A stretch of DNA of 64,000 nt from JAFGPF01 sp034430675 (lineage in GTDB: Bacteria > Chloroflexota > Dehalococcoidia > Dehalococcoidales > RBG-16-60-22). Shown in pieces: positions 40,810-49,579 of this stretch (positions are counted from its first letter, which is position 1; each line of letters begins with the position of its first letter). Position numbers and translations under genes: made by a program. Location of the stretch: the NCBI GenBank assembly GCA_034430675.1, contig DAOUEB010000027.1, forward strand, positions 1 to 64,000. Direction: 5' to 3'. The notes below the pieces were generated by a model. That model worked only from the letters and a program-made list of their open reading frames with translations. It was not told the DNA's origin and searched no databases.

Positions 40810-41613
40810 CTACGTCTCTTCCAGTTGTGCCAGGTCGAATTTCATACCGTCCCGCGCGGCGATTACCCTGACCCCGGTCTTTTGGGATAGTTCTTCGGCT
40901 ATTTTCCACGGCTTTGCCTGCCATACGCGCAGGCCGAAGTGACTTAAAATGGCTACCCTGGGCTTTATCTCATTAATGATACGTTCGACATCCGGTATGG
41001 AAAGGTGGTCGATGGGTGGCCTGGGTTCCGTAAGTACCATGTTGATGATTAGCAGCTCGCTGTCATAGCTCCGGTACAGGCCGTCGAAATACCTTGTATC
41101 GGTAATATAGGCGAAGGTATGACTAGAAGCGTGAAAAACCATGCCGTAGGTCTCCACCGGGTGTATATGCCTGACCGATGTGGTGAAGGTTACGTTACCC
41201 GCTGTGTATGATTTTTCTGCCTCCAGTACCACGATATTTTCGATGTAATTTTTCAGGTACGAGAAGATAACCGGCTCATGTTCCAGGGCGTCGGCGGGGG
41301 CAAATAGACAGCCGTGCCGGTTAAAGCCGCCGTTGGTCATGGCTTCAATCATAACGTTGACATCCGCCGCATGGTCCAGGTGACGGTGCGAAAGTATAAT
41401 GGCGCTCAACTTTTCCGCGTTCAGTTTTCTCCTGGTGGTTTGGACGATGCTGCCCGGGCCGGGGTCGACGAGTATTTCGGTTCCCTTCAAGCTCAGCCAG
41501 AGGCCGCCTGAGGCAGCCAGCTGTCGGCTCACCATGAATCGGGCGCCAGCGGTTCCAAGGAAGGTAACGGTATCGGCTGAATTGTTGAGATTCTTCATGT
41601 CCGGTAAAACCAC
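40810..41613 (-). CDS. Metallo-beta-lactamase-fold hydrolase
   Basis: 267 aa; the best start may be the ATG at about 41598 (MKNLNNSAD...) rather than the upstream one. The core motif is SHRHLDHAADV (H-x-H-x-D-H, around 75-81), followed by H in MKHIHPVETYGMVFH and LSHFGL. It is a cytoplasmic MBL hydrolase, possibly acting on phosphodiesters or thioesters. It is divergent from the PAS-STAS gene, 164 bp away. Confidence 0.85.
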   Translation of the reverse strand: MVLPDMKNLNNSADTVTFLGTAGARFMVSRQLAASGGLWLSLKGTEILVDPGPGSIVQTTRRKLNAEKLSAIILSHRHLDHAADVNVMIEAMTNGGFNRHGCLFAPADALEHEPVIFSYLKNYIENIVVLEAEKSYTAGNVTFTTSVRHIHPVETYGMVFHASSHTFAYITDTRYFDGLYRSYDSELLIINMVLTEPRPPIDHLSIPDVERIINEIKPRVAILSHFGLRVWQAKPWKIAEELSQKTGVRVIAARDGMKFDLAQLEET

Positions 41614-41674
41614 TTCTATAATAAAAGATGGCGTGTTTTTTTACAATCGGGTTCCCCAAATAAAACCGTTGATT

Positions 41675-41704
41675 TTGACAATTTCCTTTTCCCTTATATA
41701 TACT
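41675..41704 (+). promoter_or_regulatory. Promoter of PAS-STAS/CoA-transferase genes
   Basis: TTGACA at 41675-41680, 18 bp, TATACT at 41699-41704, about 74 bp before the ATG at 41778. Confidence 0.6.
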
Positions 41705-41777
41705 TAGGTATGTAGACCTATTTACTCTAATCCACGTATCTGAGGATTCATTCCGGGATAATAGGAGGTAGAGAACG

Positions 41778-42593
41778 ATGGAAAAACAAACGACAACTCC
41801 CCGTGGTAATCTCGAGGCTTTGCTTAATAGCTGCCCGGATGCCATTCTCGCCATCAACGCCGAAGGAGTTATCAAGTTCGCCAACAATGAGGCCTGCAAG
41901 CTCACCGAACGTAATATGAATGAGCTTATTGGCGAGAGCATTGTTGAAGTCTACGAGAATATCGAGGCCGCCCGGGTAGCCAACCGCAAAATCTATGAAG
42001 CTGGCGGGACGGTTCACGACATGGAAACCACCACGAAGACAAAATCAGGCAAGATAGTTCCGGTGCGTGTTTCGGCATCACATCTTTATGATAGCGCTGG
42101 TAAGTATATCGGCGGTGTCGGCTATTTTGCCAAGTACCGACCCTGGGCCGGCGCCGAGGCTCAGGTCAAGGCCCGCGTCGATGAGCTGGAGGCCAGGCTC
42201 GATAAGTGGAAGGCGCTGGCGGCCCCCGTTTTCGAGTTATACCCGGGACTTTCCATTATGGTCATCGTCGGACATCTCGATGTTGACCGCTTTGAAGACA
42301 TCACCACCAATCTGCTCAATCATGTTGAGAAGGTCAAGACGCGCGTGATACTGCTCGACCTGTCTGGCACTGTAGTGGACGATGGTGAGGTCGCCAGACA
42401 TTTCGCCAAGGTGATACGAACCGTACGATTGCTCGGAGCGGACTGTATTATCGCCGATATGCAGACTGCCCTGGCCCGGGCGATGGAACCGCTCATGGCC
42501 GACCTGGGCTCGGTGAAGTCTTACAGGTGCATGGAGCTTGCTCTGGAAGAGGCGTTAAAAACAATCGGTTACGAAATCCGCCATAAGGACTAG
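41778..42593 (+). CDS. PAS-STAS domain signalling protein
   Basis: 271 aa. A PAS domain (about 10-120; PDAILAINAEGVIKFANNEACKLTE, with fold-typical G and N residues) senses a ligand or redox state. A short coiled linker (about 130-155) and a STAS domain (about 160-262; VILLDLSGTVVDDGEVARHF) follow. The STAS Ser/Thr at the usual phosphoacceptor loop is LSGTVVDD. This is the RsbR-like layout of anti-sigma antagonists. AGGAGG precedes the ATG. A two-subunit CoA-transferase starts 18 bp downstream and is probably cotranscribed, an unusual pairing. Confidence 0.82.
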   Translation: MEKQTTTPRGNLEALLNSCPDAILAINAEGVIKFANNEACKLTERNMNELIGESIVEVYENIEAARVANRKIYEAGGTVHDMETTTKTKSGKIVPVRVSASHLYDSAGKYIGGVGYFAKYRPWAGAEAQVKARVDELEARLDKWKALAAPVFELYPGLSIMVIVGHLDVDRFEDITTNLLNHVEKVKTRVILLDLSGTVVDDGEVARHFAKVIRTVRLLGADCIIADMQTALARAMEPLMADLGSVKSYRCMELALEEALKTIGYEIRHKD

Positions 42594-42611
42594 AACCAGG
42601 AGGACTGAATA

Positions 42612-43313
42612 TTGGACAAGGTATTTCCCAGCCTGGATGAAGCTGTGGCGGACATTCCTGATGGAGCTTCCGTCGCTATAGCCGGCTTCTTTACCGCTGG
42701 AACGCCTATCCCCCTGATAAAGGCTCTGGCCAGGCAGGGGGCTAAAGACCTGATTATCATCTGCATGCAGATGGGGCCGGGCAATGAGGATATCAATCAA
42801 TTAGTTATCAATAAGCAGGTTAAGAAGGCCATCTGCAACTATCCTTTCTATCGCTCGGCCAGCCGGGGAGCCGATTCTCCCACCGAGCAGGCGGTTCGTG
42901 CCGGCGAGCTTGAAATGGAAGTATACCCGATGGGCACCTTCTCCGAAAAGCTAAGGGCAGCCGGAGCCGGTATCGCCGCCTTCTACACCCCCACCGGCGT
43001 GGGTACGGTTGTGGAGAAGGGTAAGGAGAAAAAGAAATTTGGAAAACAAGAGTATCTCCTGGAGCTCGCTCTCAAGCCCGACTATGCCTTCGTGTATGCC
43101 TACAAGGGCGACCGTATGGGTAATCTCCAATGTCGCATGACTGCTAGGAATTACAGTCCGGAGATGTCAGCAGCGGCGCAAATTACTATTGCCGTCGTGG
43201 AGAACCTGGTGGAGCCCGGTGATATTGATGGGGACATGGTGCATATACCGGGTGTCTACGTTCAGAGGGTGGTGAAAGTAGACAGGCCTACTTACTTCCC
43301 GACTATCGACTGA
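42612..43313 (+). CDS. CoA-transferase family I, subunit A
   Basis: 233 aa, TTG start after AGGAGG. It has the DGASVAIAGFFTAGTPIPLIKAL core of 3-oxoacid or acetate CoA-transferase alpha subunits and a GPGNEDINQLV region. It moves CoA between acyl groups together with subunit B, 23 bp downstream. The particular acyl donor and acceptor cannot be read from sequence. No other pathway gene adjoins it except the flavoprotein 120 bp further on. Confidence 0.88.
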   Translation: MDKVFPSLDEAVADIPDGASVAIAGFFTAGTPIPLIKALARQGAKDLIIICMQMGPGNEDINQLVINKQVKKAICNYPFYRSASRGADSPTEQAVRAGELEMEVYPMGTFSEKLRAAGAGIAAFYTPTGVGTVVEKGKEKKKFGKQEYLLELALKPDYAFVYAYKGDRMGNLQCRMTARNYSPEMSAAAQITIAVVENLVEPGDIDGDMVHIPGVYVQRVVKVDRPTYFPTID

Positions 43314-43336
43314 TATCCTTAGAGGAGAAAAAGGGA

Positions 43337-44023
43337 GTGAACGTAACCAAAAAGTTAAAGGGACTATCCAGGGAATTAATAGCACTCCGAATCGCCAATG
43401 AGCTTGAGGATGGGACCTGTGTTAATCTCGGTATCGGCATACCCACCCTGGTATCTGACTGGATTGAGGGTAGAGATATCGTACTGCAGGCCGAGCTTGG
43501 CATGCTCAATACCGGCCCCCTGGCCGGCAAGGACGAGGTGGAGCAGGACCTCATCAATGCCAGCTGCCAGCCGGTCACCGAGCTGGCGGGTAGCTGCTAT
43601 TTTTCCGAAAACGAGTCATTCGCCATGATACGGGGCGGTTACATGGACGTGGCCGTCCTGGGCGCCTTACAGGTCTCGGAAAAGGGCGATTTGGCAGGGT
43701 GGCAGAACCCGGGCCGGGGATTGCCGGAGGATATCGGCAATATCGGCGGTTCCATGGACCTGGCTGTCGGCGCTAAAAAAGTCATTATCGCCATGATGCA
43801 CATAACCAACGATGGCCAGTACAAGATTGTCAAGGAGTGTTCCTATCCCCTGACAGCGCAGGGGGTGGTTAACCTTATCGTTACCGACCTGTCGGTTATA
43901 GAAGTCACCCCGAAAGGTCTTTTACTTAGAGAGGTAGCGTCCGGCCTGACCGCCGAAGATGTCCAGTCGGTAACCGAGCCGAAATTAATCGTCAGTCCCA
44001 AACTTACTGAAATTAAACTTTAG
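43337..44023 (+). CDS. CoA-transferase family I, subunit B
   Basis: 228 aa, GTG start. It has the IALRIANELEDGTCVNLGIGIPTLV N-terminus and the catalytic-glutamate region QAELGMLNTGPL (around 53-63, the SENG-equivalent; the usual ENG is ELG). ENESFAMIRGGYMDVAVLGALQV is also typical. It forms the heterodimer with subunit A. The gene ends 25 bp before a terminator hairpin. Confidence 0.9.
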   Translation: MNVTKKLKGLSRELIALRIANELEDGTCVNLGIGIPTLVSDWIEGRDIVLQAELGMLNTGPLAGKDEVEQDLINASCQPVTELAGSCYFSENESFAMIRGGYMDVAVLGALQVSEKGDLAGWQNPGRGLPEDIGNIGGSMDLAVGAKKVIIAMMHITNDGQYKIVKECSYPLTAQGVVNLIVTDLSVIEVTPKGLLLREVASGLTAEDVQSVTEPKLIVSPKLTEIKL

Positions 44024-44047
44024 GGTATTTAATAGTGTGAATTTACC

Positions 44048-44078
44048 AAAGCACAGGTTTATATCTGTGCTTTCTGTT
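44048..44078 (+). terminator. Terminator after CoA-transferase genes
   Basis: AAAGCACAG (44048-44056), 8-bp loop, CTGTGCTTT (44065-44073), then CTGTTTC. It ends the PAS-STAS/CoA-transferase transcript. Confidence 0.6.
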
Positions 44079-44143
44079 TCCTGCCGCAATTTGCCGGTGC
44101 TATAATGAGGTAATATGATGCATCTAAATATAGGAGGCAAGAG

Positions 44144-44743
44144 GTGAAAATTTTAGGTCTTTCATTCAGTCCGCGGCCGGATGGCAATACGGTAACTCTG
44201 CTGAACCAGGCGCTCGGCGGCGCTCAGGAGGAAGGAGCGGAAACGGAGCTCTATAGCGTTGCCGGTAAGGATATAAAGCCCTGCGATGGCTGCTGGGGTT
44301 GCCGGAAGGCGGGCCAGTGCCATATCAAGGACGAAATGCAGAACTTATATGCTAAGCTGCTGGAAGCCGATGGCATTATCTTCGGCACGCCGGTGTATTT
44401 CTACAACATGACGGGGCAGGGTAAAACGGTCATCGACCGGACGATTGCCCTGAACCAGCCCGGGAAAACTCTGGCCAATAAGGTAGGAGGTATTATAGCC
44501 GTCGCCGGCAGCTTCGGACTCGTCGACGCCGTGAAGGAACTGTATTTCTACATGATTACGCGACGTATGCTACCGGCCAGCTTTATCGCCGCTTATGCCG
44601 GTGGCAAAGGCGACGTGAAAAACATGGAGAAGTGCATGCAGGCAACCAGGGAGCTGGGACATGAGATGGTAAAGATAGCCGCCAAAGGATTCGAGTATCC
44701 GGAAGGCGGCACGCACATCGCCTACGGTACGCATACCCGTTAG
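44144..44743 (+). CDS. Iron-sulfur flavoprotein (NADPH-dependent FMN reductase-like)
   Basis: 199 aa, GTG start after GGAGGCAAGAG. The flavodoxin-like fold is shown by LGLSFSPRPDGNT (FMN phosphate loop, residues 4-16) and TPVYFYNMTGQGKTVIDR (residues about 85-102). A compact cysteine motif C-x2-C-x2-C-x5-C (CDGCWGCRKAGQC, about 46-58) marks the iron-sulfur flavoprotein family. It is a soluble FMN electron carrier, possibly involved in oxygen or radical stress in anaerobes. It is transcribed separately from the CoA-transferase genes. Confidence 0.88.
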   Translation: MKILGLSFSPRPDGNTVTLLNQALGGAQEEGAETELYSVAGKDIKPCDGCWGCRKAGQCHIKDEMQNLYAKLLEADGIIFGTPVYFYNMTGQGKTVIDRTIALNQPGKTLANKVGGIIAVAGSFGLVDAVKELYFYMITRRMLPASFIAAYAGGKGDVKNMEKCMQATRELGHEMVKIAAKGFEYPEGGTHIAYGTHTR

Positions 44744-44801
44744 ATTTTAACTGAAGAAAAATTTATACCGATGGGAGGACGGATAGGTTAATCGGGGAGA
44801 T

Positions 44802-44877
44802 TGGCTCCCGAGGTTGGACTCGAACCAACGACCAAGCGGTTAACAGCCGCCCGCTCTACCGACTGAGCTACTCGGGA
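44802..44877 (-). tRNA. tRNA-Asn (anticodon GTT)
   Basis: A 76-nt cloverleaf on the reverse strand with encoded CCA. The acceptor TCCCGAG pairs with CTCGGGA (G73 discriminator). The anticodon loop CTGTTAA gives GTT, and the T-loop is TTCGAGT. Confidence 0.96.
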
Positions 44878-44899
44878 ATACTTATGCGGAATCCTAAAT

Positions 44900-44928
44900 A
44901 TTATCGCTTTTTCCCGCTTTGAAGTCAA
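44900..44928 (-). promoter_or_regulatory. Promoter of tRNA-Asn
   Basis: Reverse strand TTGACT (44928-44923), 17 bp, GATAAT (44905-44900), 22 bp before the tRNA 5' end. Confidence 0.7.
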
Positions 44929-45000
44929 GCCTGCAAGGCTACCCGCGCGTGTAGAAAGCTGTTATAATGGGTATGGATATATCGGTTACGGAGTTGATAA

Positions 45001-45672
45001 TTGCCATTAAGCGATAGAGACTATATGAGGCCTTCTCCCCCCCCGGCGAGGAGAACCAGGGACTACGGTGGTTTCACCCTGAGTCCCGTATGGATAATAA
45101 TCATCGCCAATCTGATGTTTTTCGTGGCTATTCTTGTTTCTGGCGAGGGGAGGTATCCTTTCGGTGAGTATCATGAAGTTATCAGCGACAGGTTTACCTA
45201 TTACATGGGGTTGATACCGTATTACTTCCCCAGCCGACCGTGGACTATATTAACCGCTATGTTCGTTCATAGTGGTTTTGGACATATCTTCGGTAATATG
45301 ATTACTCTTTATTTTTTCGGCTCTTTCTTACACCGATTGATAGGAAGTGGCAGGTTTCTCCTCGTCTACTTCGTTGGCGGTATTGTAGGTAATGTCCTGT
45401 ACTTACTCCTGGGAGACTCTCTGTCCATAGCCGTTGGTGCCTCTGGAGCTGTCTATGCCATCGCGGGAGCCCTGGTGGTGATGATGCCCAGATTAACGGT
45501 TCGGTTGTACTTTTTTATCCCGATGCCTCTCTGGGTTGTGGTTCTCGTGTTTTTCGTTATCTGGTCTTTTATACCCGGAGTAGCCTGGCAGGCACACATG
45601 GGCGGACTGGCCGTCGGCCTCGTCGCCGGCTATTTCTACAGGAGAAGGATGCGCTACATCTTTTACCGTTAG
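45001..45672 (+). CDS. Rhomboid-family intramembrane serine protease
   Basis: 223 aa, TTG start with GGAG upstream; an ATG eight codons later at 45025 is an alternative. About six transmembrane helices. The catalytic serine lies in VGASGAVYAI (GxSG, around 148) and the catalytic histidine in QAHMGGLAVG (around 198). HSGFGHIFGNM before them is also typical. It cleaves transmembrane substrates within the membrane; its target is unknown. Confidence 0.92.
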   Translation: MPLSDRDYMRPSPPPARRTRDYGGFTLSPVWIIIIANLMFFVAILVSGEGRYPFGEYHEVISDRFTYYMGLIPYYFPSRPWTILTAMFVHSGFGHIFGNMITLYFFGSFLHRLIGSGRFLLVYFVGGIVGNVLYLLLGDSLSIAVGASGAVYAIAGALVVMMPRLTVRLYFFIPMPLWVVVLVFFVIWSFIPGVAWQAHMGGLAVGLVAGYFYRRRMRYIFYR

Positions 45673-45697
45673 CGTACCCGCGCTGTACACGCGCAGC

Positions 45698-45726
45698 TTG
45701 ACTTTTACGTTCACCGTTCTTATAAT
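45698..45726 (+). promoter_or_regulatory. Promoter of tRNA-Thr/Tyr/Thr-tuf operon
   Basis: TTGACT at 45698-45703, 17 bp, TATAAT at 45721-45726, 39 bp upstream of the first tRNA. Confidence 0.8.
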
Positions 45727-45765
45727 ATTTAAGTTACCCTATTATTTTATTGTGCTGAGAATTAT

Positions 45766-45838
45766 GCCCGAGTGGCGCAATGGAAGCGCAACCGACTTGT
45801 AATCGGTAGGTTGAAGGGTTCGAATCCCTCCTCGGGCT
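45766..45838 (+). tRNA. tRNA-Thr (anticodon TGT)
   Basis: A 73-nt tRNA with acceptor GCCCGAG/CTCGGGC and anticodon loop CTTGTAA giving TGT. No CCA is encoded. The T-arm GAAGGG-TTCGAAT-CCCTC contains one more base than the standard layout (an A bulge or A-C mismatch at the first pair), a minor oddity. Confidence 0.92.
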
Positions 45839-45863
45839 GGGTTTAAAGTGGTGGACTGCGCCG

Positions 45864-45950
45864 GGAGGGGTGCCGGAGTGGTTAATCGGAGCAGACTGTA
45901 AATCTGCCGCCCTAAGGGCTACGCAGGTTCGAATCCTGCCCCCTCCACCA
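45864..45950 (+). tRNA. tRNA-Tyr (anticodon GTA)
   Basis: An 87-nt class II tRNA with encoded CCA. The acceptor GGAGGGG pairs with CCCCTCC, the anticodon loop CTGTAAA gives GTA, and it has a long variable arm. Confidence 0.95.
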
Positions 45951-46018
45951 TAATGTAAGTCCAATACTATAATGAAGTATAGACAAATAGTCATATAAAT
46001 CTGTATAATAAAACTGGC

Positions 46019-46091
46019 GCCCACATAGCTCAGTCGGTAGAGCACATTCTTGGTAAGAATGGGGTCATCGGTTCGAATCCGATTGTGGGCT
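46019..46091 (+). tRNA. tRNA-Thr (anticodon GGT)
   Basis: A 73-nt standard cloverleaf with acceptor GCCCACA/TGTGGGC, anticodon loop TTGGTAA giving GGT, and T-loop TTCGAAT. No CCA is encoded. It ends 20 bp before the tuf start, as in the classic tRNA-tufB operon. Confidence 0.96.
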
Positions 46092-46111
46092 CGGAATAAA
46101 GGGAGGTTGAA

Positions 46112-47314
46112 ATGGCGAAAGAGAAATTTGACAGGTCGAAACCACATGTAAACGTGGGTACTATCGGTCACGTTGACCACGGAAAGACGACCCTCACCTC
46201 GGCGATAACACTGGTATTGTCCAAGTACGGCACCACCGGCTACCGCACCTTCGAGAGTATCGACAATGCCCCGGAAGAGAAGGCGAGGGGTCTGACCATT
46301 GCCATTGCCCATATTGAATACGAAACGGAAAAAAGGCATTATGCCCACATCGACTGTCCCGGTCATGCCGACTTTATTAAAAACATGATTACCGGCGCCG
46401 CCCAGATGGATGGGACTATACTGGTAGTGAGCGCTCCGGACGGGCCCATGCCGCAGACCAGAGAGCATGTCCTGCTGGCGCGTCAGGTGCAGGTCCCTTA
46501 CATTGTGGTCGCCCTGAACAAGGTGGACATGATGGATGACGAGGAGCTACTGGAACTGGTGGAAGTCGAGGTAAGGGAGCTTCTCAGCAAGTACGAGTTC
46601 CCCGGCGATGATATCCCGGTTGTACGTGTCAGCGCCCTTAAAGCCCTCGAGTGCGGCTGCGGTAAGAGGGAATGCGAGTGGTGTGGCCCTATCCTGAAGC
46701 TGATGGATGCCGTTGACGCTTATATCCCGGTACCGGAACGCCCCAAGGACCAGCCGTTCCTGATGCACGTCGAGGACGTTTTCAGCATAAAGGGGCGGGG
46801 CACCGTGCCCACCGGCAGGGTTGAACGCGGTACGGTTAAAGTCGGCGACGATGTCGAGATTGTCGGGCTGCATCATGAGCCTCGCAAGGTCGTTATTACC
46901 GGTCTGGAAATGTTCCATAAGACGCTGGACCAGGCCGAGGCGGGCGATGCCGTCGGTGCGCTTCTCAGGGGCGTCGAGCGTGAAGACATCGAGCGTGGTC
47001 AGGTGCTGGCGGCTCCGGGTACCATCAAACCGCATACCTACGCCGAGGGTCAGGTCTACGTTCTGACCAAGGATGAAGGCGGCCGGCATACACCGTTCTT
47101 TAACGGCTACAAGCCCCAGTTCTACATCCGGACGACCGACGTTACCGGCACCATCGAGCTGCCGGAAGGCGTAGAGATGGTCATGCCCGGTGATAACATC
47201 AATATGAAGATAAAACTCATCTACCCGGTCGCTCTGGAAGAGGGTTTGCGTTTTGCTATTCGTGAAGGAGGTAGGACGGTAGGTGCTGGCACCTTTACCA
47301 AGATTCTAGAATAA
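46112..47314 (+). CDS. tuf: Elongation factor Tu
   Basis: 400 aa. It delivers aminoacyl-tRNA to the ribosome. The GTPase motifs GHVDHGKT (residues 18-25), DCPGH (around 81-85) and NKVD (around 136-139) are intact. Residues around 180-190 carry an insertion with four cysteines (LECGCGKRECEWCG) between the G-domain and domain 2, compared with the short linker in E. coli. It may form a metal site. The ribosome site GGGAGG precedes the ATG. Confidence 0.98.
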   Translation: MAKEKFDRSKPHVNVGTIGHVDHGKTTLTSAITLVLSKYGTTGYRTFESIDNAPEEKARGLTIAIAHIEYETEKRHYAHIDCPGHADFIKNMITGAAQMDGTILVVSAPDGPMPQTREHVLLARQVQVPYIVVALNKVDMMDDEELLELVEVEVRELLSKYEFPGDDIPVVRVSALKALECGCGKRECEWCGPILKLMDAVDAYIPVPERPKDQPFLMHVEDVFSIKGRGTVPTGRVERGTVKVGDDVEIVGLHHEPRKVVITGLEMFHKTLDQAEAGDAVGALLRGVEREDIERGQVLAAPGTIKPHTYAEGQVYVLTKDEGGRHTPFFNGYKPQFYIRTTDVTGTIELPEGVEMVMPGDNINMKIKLIYPVALEEGLRFAIREGGRTVGAGTFTKILE

Positions 47315-47317
47315 ATT

Positions 47318-47485
47318 ATGGCCAAGAAAGCTGAAGCACGGGGTGTGATTTACCTTGCCTGTACCGAGTGCAAGGAGCGGACCTATACGACAACCAAAAA
47401 CAGGAGAAACGATACGCAGCGTTTAGAGCTTAACAAGTATTGCCCCCGCTGCCGCACACATCGACTGCATCGGGAGGCAAAGTAG
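47318..47485 (+). CDS. rpmG: Ribosomal protein L33
   Basis: 55 aa, too short for many ORF calls. The ATG at 47318 lies three bases after the tuf stop. It has CTEC near residues 15-18 and CPRC near 42-45, so this is the zinc-binding (C+) L33 form. The rpmG-secE-nusG order is conserved in bacteria. Confidence 0.95.
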   Translation: MAKKAEARGVIYLACTECKERTYTTTKNRRNDTQRLELNKYCPRCRTHRLHREAK

Positions 47486-47518
47486 CCAGGCGCTGCTATT
47501 AAGTGGAAGTTACCGGCG

Positions 47519-47737
47519 ATGACACATCAGACGACAACCAAGCGAAGAGGCTTTAAGCTATTCAATTACGTTAGCGAGACTGTCAATGAGCTGAAAAAGG
47601 TAGTCTGGCTCACCAGGAGAGAGATTGCGTACTTAACGGGACTGGTACTGATTGTTACCATTATTGCGGGCATCGTTCTGGGAGCTATTGATTTCGGTTT
47701 CACTGAACTCGTGAACAAGATTTTCGTGGGTAGATAA
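47519..47737 (+). CDS. secE: Preprotein translocase subunit SecE
   Basis: 72 aa. It is a short, single-span SecE (transmembrane about 41-62) with the conserved amphipathic helix NYVSETVNELKKVVWLTRREI. It clamps the SecY channel. The position between rpmG and nusG confirms the identity. Confidence 0.95.
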   Translation: MTHQTTTKRRGFKLFNYVSETVNELKKVVWLTRREIAYLTGLVLIVTIIAGIVLGAIDFGFTELVNKIFVGR

Positions 47738-47823
47738 GAGCTTGTCTCCTGGATTGAATTGAGGTCGTCTGGTGTACGGGACAGTCGTTGTCTTTCCCAA
47801 AAATTCAGGTAGTGAGGTTATTT

Positions 47824-48357
47824 GTGGCGGAGAATGACAAAAGCTGGTATGTGATTCATACCTATTCCGGGCATGAAGAGCGGGTCAAGAAGAACCTGGC
47901 GCAGCGTGTTAAGTTCATGGACTCCGGGAATGAAATTGCCCAGGTGGTGATACCCACCGAGGATGAGATTGAGGTCAAGGGTGGACGCCGCCGCACGGTG
48001 ACCAAGAAAATATTGCCCGGTTATGTCCTGGTTCAGATGAGGATGGATGAAACCAGCTGGAGCGTCGTTCGTAATACTCCGGGCGTTACCGGTTTTGTCG
48101 GCAGCGGCAACACACCGACGCCACTGCAGGAGAAAGAGGTTGGTGAGATTCTGAAACAGATGATGGCCGAGACTCCCAAGGTCAAGGTTGGCTTCCGCAG
48201 GGGGCAGAGCGTCAGGGTTACTGACGGCCCGTTTATTGATTTCGTGGGTGTCGTCGATGAGATAAACATGGGAAAAGGCAAAGTCAAAGTGTTTCTCTCC
48301 TTATTCGGTCAGGAAACGCCGGTGGAGCTTGACTTATTACAGATAGACAAACTGTGA
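47824..48357 (+). CDS. nusG: Transcription termination/antitermination protein NusG
   Basis: 177 aa from the GTG at 47824, with GTGAGG seven bases upstream; the first codons of a longer frame from 47788 are unlikely. The NGN domain (KSWYVIHTYSGHEERVKKNL) and the C-terminal KOW domain (GQSVRVTDGPFIDFVGVVDEI) are both present. It links RNA polymerase to Rho and the ribosome. Confidence 0.96.
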   Translation: MAENDKSWYVIHTYSGHEERVKKNLAQRVKFMDSGNEIAQVVIPTEDEIEVKGGRRRTVTKKILPGYVLVQMRMDETSWSVVRNTPGVTGFVGSGNTPTPLQEKEVGEILKQMMAETPKVKVGFRRGQSVRVTDGPFIDFVGVVDEINMGKGKVKVFLSLFGQETPVELDLLQIDKL

Positions 48358-48375
48358 TGTTCCCGGAGATATAGA

Positions 48376-48798
48376 ATGGCAAAAAAGGTAAAAGCAGTTA
48401 TTAAACTACAGATTCCAGCCGGGCAGGCAAATCCGGCACCGCCGGTGGGTCCGGCTTTAGGTCAGCACGGGCTCAATATCATGGGTTTTTGTAAGGAGTA
48501 TAACGAAAGGACGGCAAACCAGTCCGGTTCCATTATACCGGTTGAAATAACGGTTTATGAAGACAGGACATATACCTTCATAACCAAGACGCCGCCGACA
48601 TCCGATTTGCTCAGGAAAGCACTGACCATTGAGAAAGCCAGCGGCCGGGCGGGTCATGAGGAGGCCGGTACGCTCTCCAGGCAAAAGCTCCGTGAAATTG
48701 CCGAGCTTAAGGCCAGAGACCTGAACGCCAATAGTATTGAAGCCGCCGAGCGGATTATTGAAGGAACTGCCCGGAGTATGGGTATAAAGGTGGAGTAA
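48376..48798 (+). CDS. rplK: Ribosomal protein L11
   Basis: 140 aa, standard length. It has KVKAVIKLQIPAGQANPAPPVGPALGQHGLNIM (N-terminal) and the 23S-rRNA-binding C-terminal domain GTARSMGIKVE. It binds the GTPase-associated region. It lies 18 bp after nusG. Confidence 0.98.
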   Translation: MAKKVKAVIKLQIPAGQANPAPPVGPALGQHGLNIMGFCKEYNERTANQSGSIIPVEITVYEDRTYTFITKTPPTSDLLRKALTIEKASGRAGHEEAGTLSRQKLREIAELKARDLNANSIEAAERIIEGTARSMGIKVE

Positions 48799-48799
48799 C

Positions 48800-49513
48800 A
48801 TGGTAAGACACGGCGGGAAATATCAGGAAGCAGCAGCACAGGTTGACCGGACAACGGCATACCAACCGCAGGAAGCGATTGGGCTGGCCAAAAAGTCGGC
48901 CCATGCCAAGTTCGATGAGACCATCGAGCTTCACCTGCGGATGGGTCTCGACCCGCGCAATGCTCAGCAGCAGGTAAGAGGGGTAGCCCTGCTGCCTCAC
49001 GGATTGGGCAAGAAGGTGAGTGTTCTGGTTTTTGCCCAGGGAGAGTCGGAGAAAGTGGCCTCGGACGCCGGCGCGGATTACGTCGGCGGTGATGACCTTA
49101 TCAAGAAAATTGAAGATGGCTGGATTGATTTCGATACGGCCATTGCCATCCCCGAGATGATGGGTAAGGTAGGCAAGCTGGGTAAAATCCTGGGCAGGCG
49201 GGGCTTGATGCCCAATCCCAAGTCCGGGACGGTTGTCCAGATGAATGATTTGCCCAGGGTAATTGAGGACGCGCGCAAGGGGAGAGTGGAATATAAACTG
49301 GACAGGACGGCCATTATCCACGTGCCTCTGGGTAAAGTCAGCTTTGAAGCTGCAATGTTAATGGATAATCTGACGGCGGTAATGGAAGCCGTGGTCAAGG
49401 CCAGGCCCAGCGGCGCCAAGGGACAGTATGTCAAGAGCGCCTATATTACCACCACCATGGGGCCGGGTATAAAGCTCGACCTTTCGACCGCACTCACTTT
49501 AAGTGCCAGTTAA
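48800..49513 (+). CDS. rplA: Ribosomal protein L1
   Basis: 237 aa, standard. It has signature motif KLGKILGRRGLMPNPKSGTV (around 130-149). L1 forms the stalk near the E-site and can repress its own operon by binding the mRNA. It starts one base after rplK. Confidence 0.98.
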   Translation: MVRHGGKYQEAAAQVDRTTAYQPQEAIGLAKKSAHAKFDETIELHLRMGLDPRNAQQQVRGVALLPHGLGKKVSVLVFAQGESEKVASDAGADYVGGDDLIKKIEDGWIDFDTAIAIPEMMGKVGKLGKILGRRGLMPNPKSGTVVQMNDLPRVIEDARKGRVEYKLDRTAIIHVPLGKVSFEAAMLMDNLTAVMEAVVKARPSGAKGQYVKSAYITTTMGPGIKLDLSTALTLSAS

Positions 49514-49579
49514 CTTTACGACCCCGTAGAGTTGTGCTAAAATAGATTAGTAATTGAATTAAGAGTCCTGAGACAGCGG

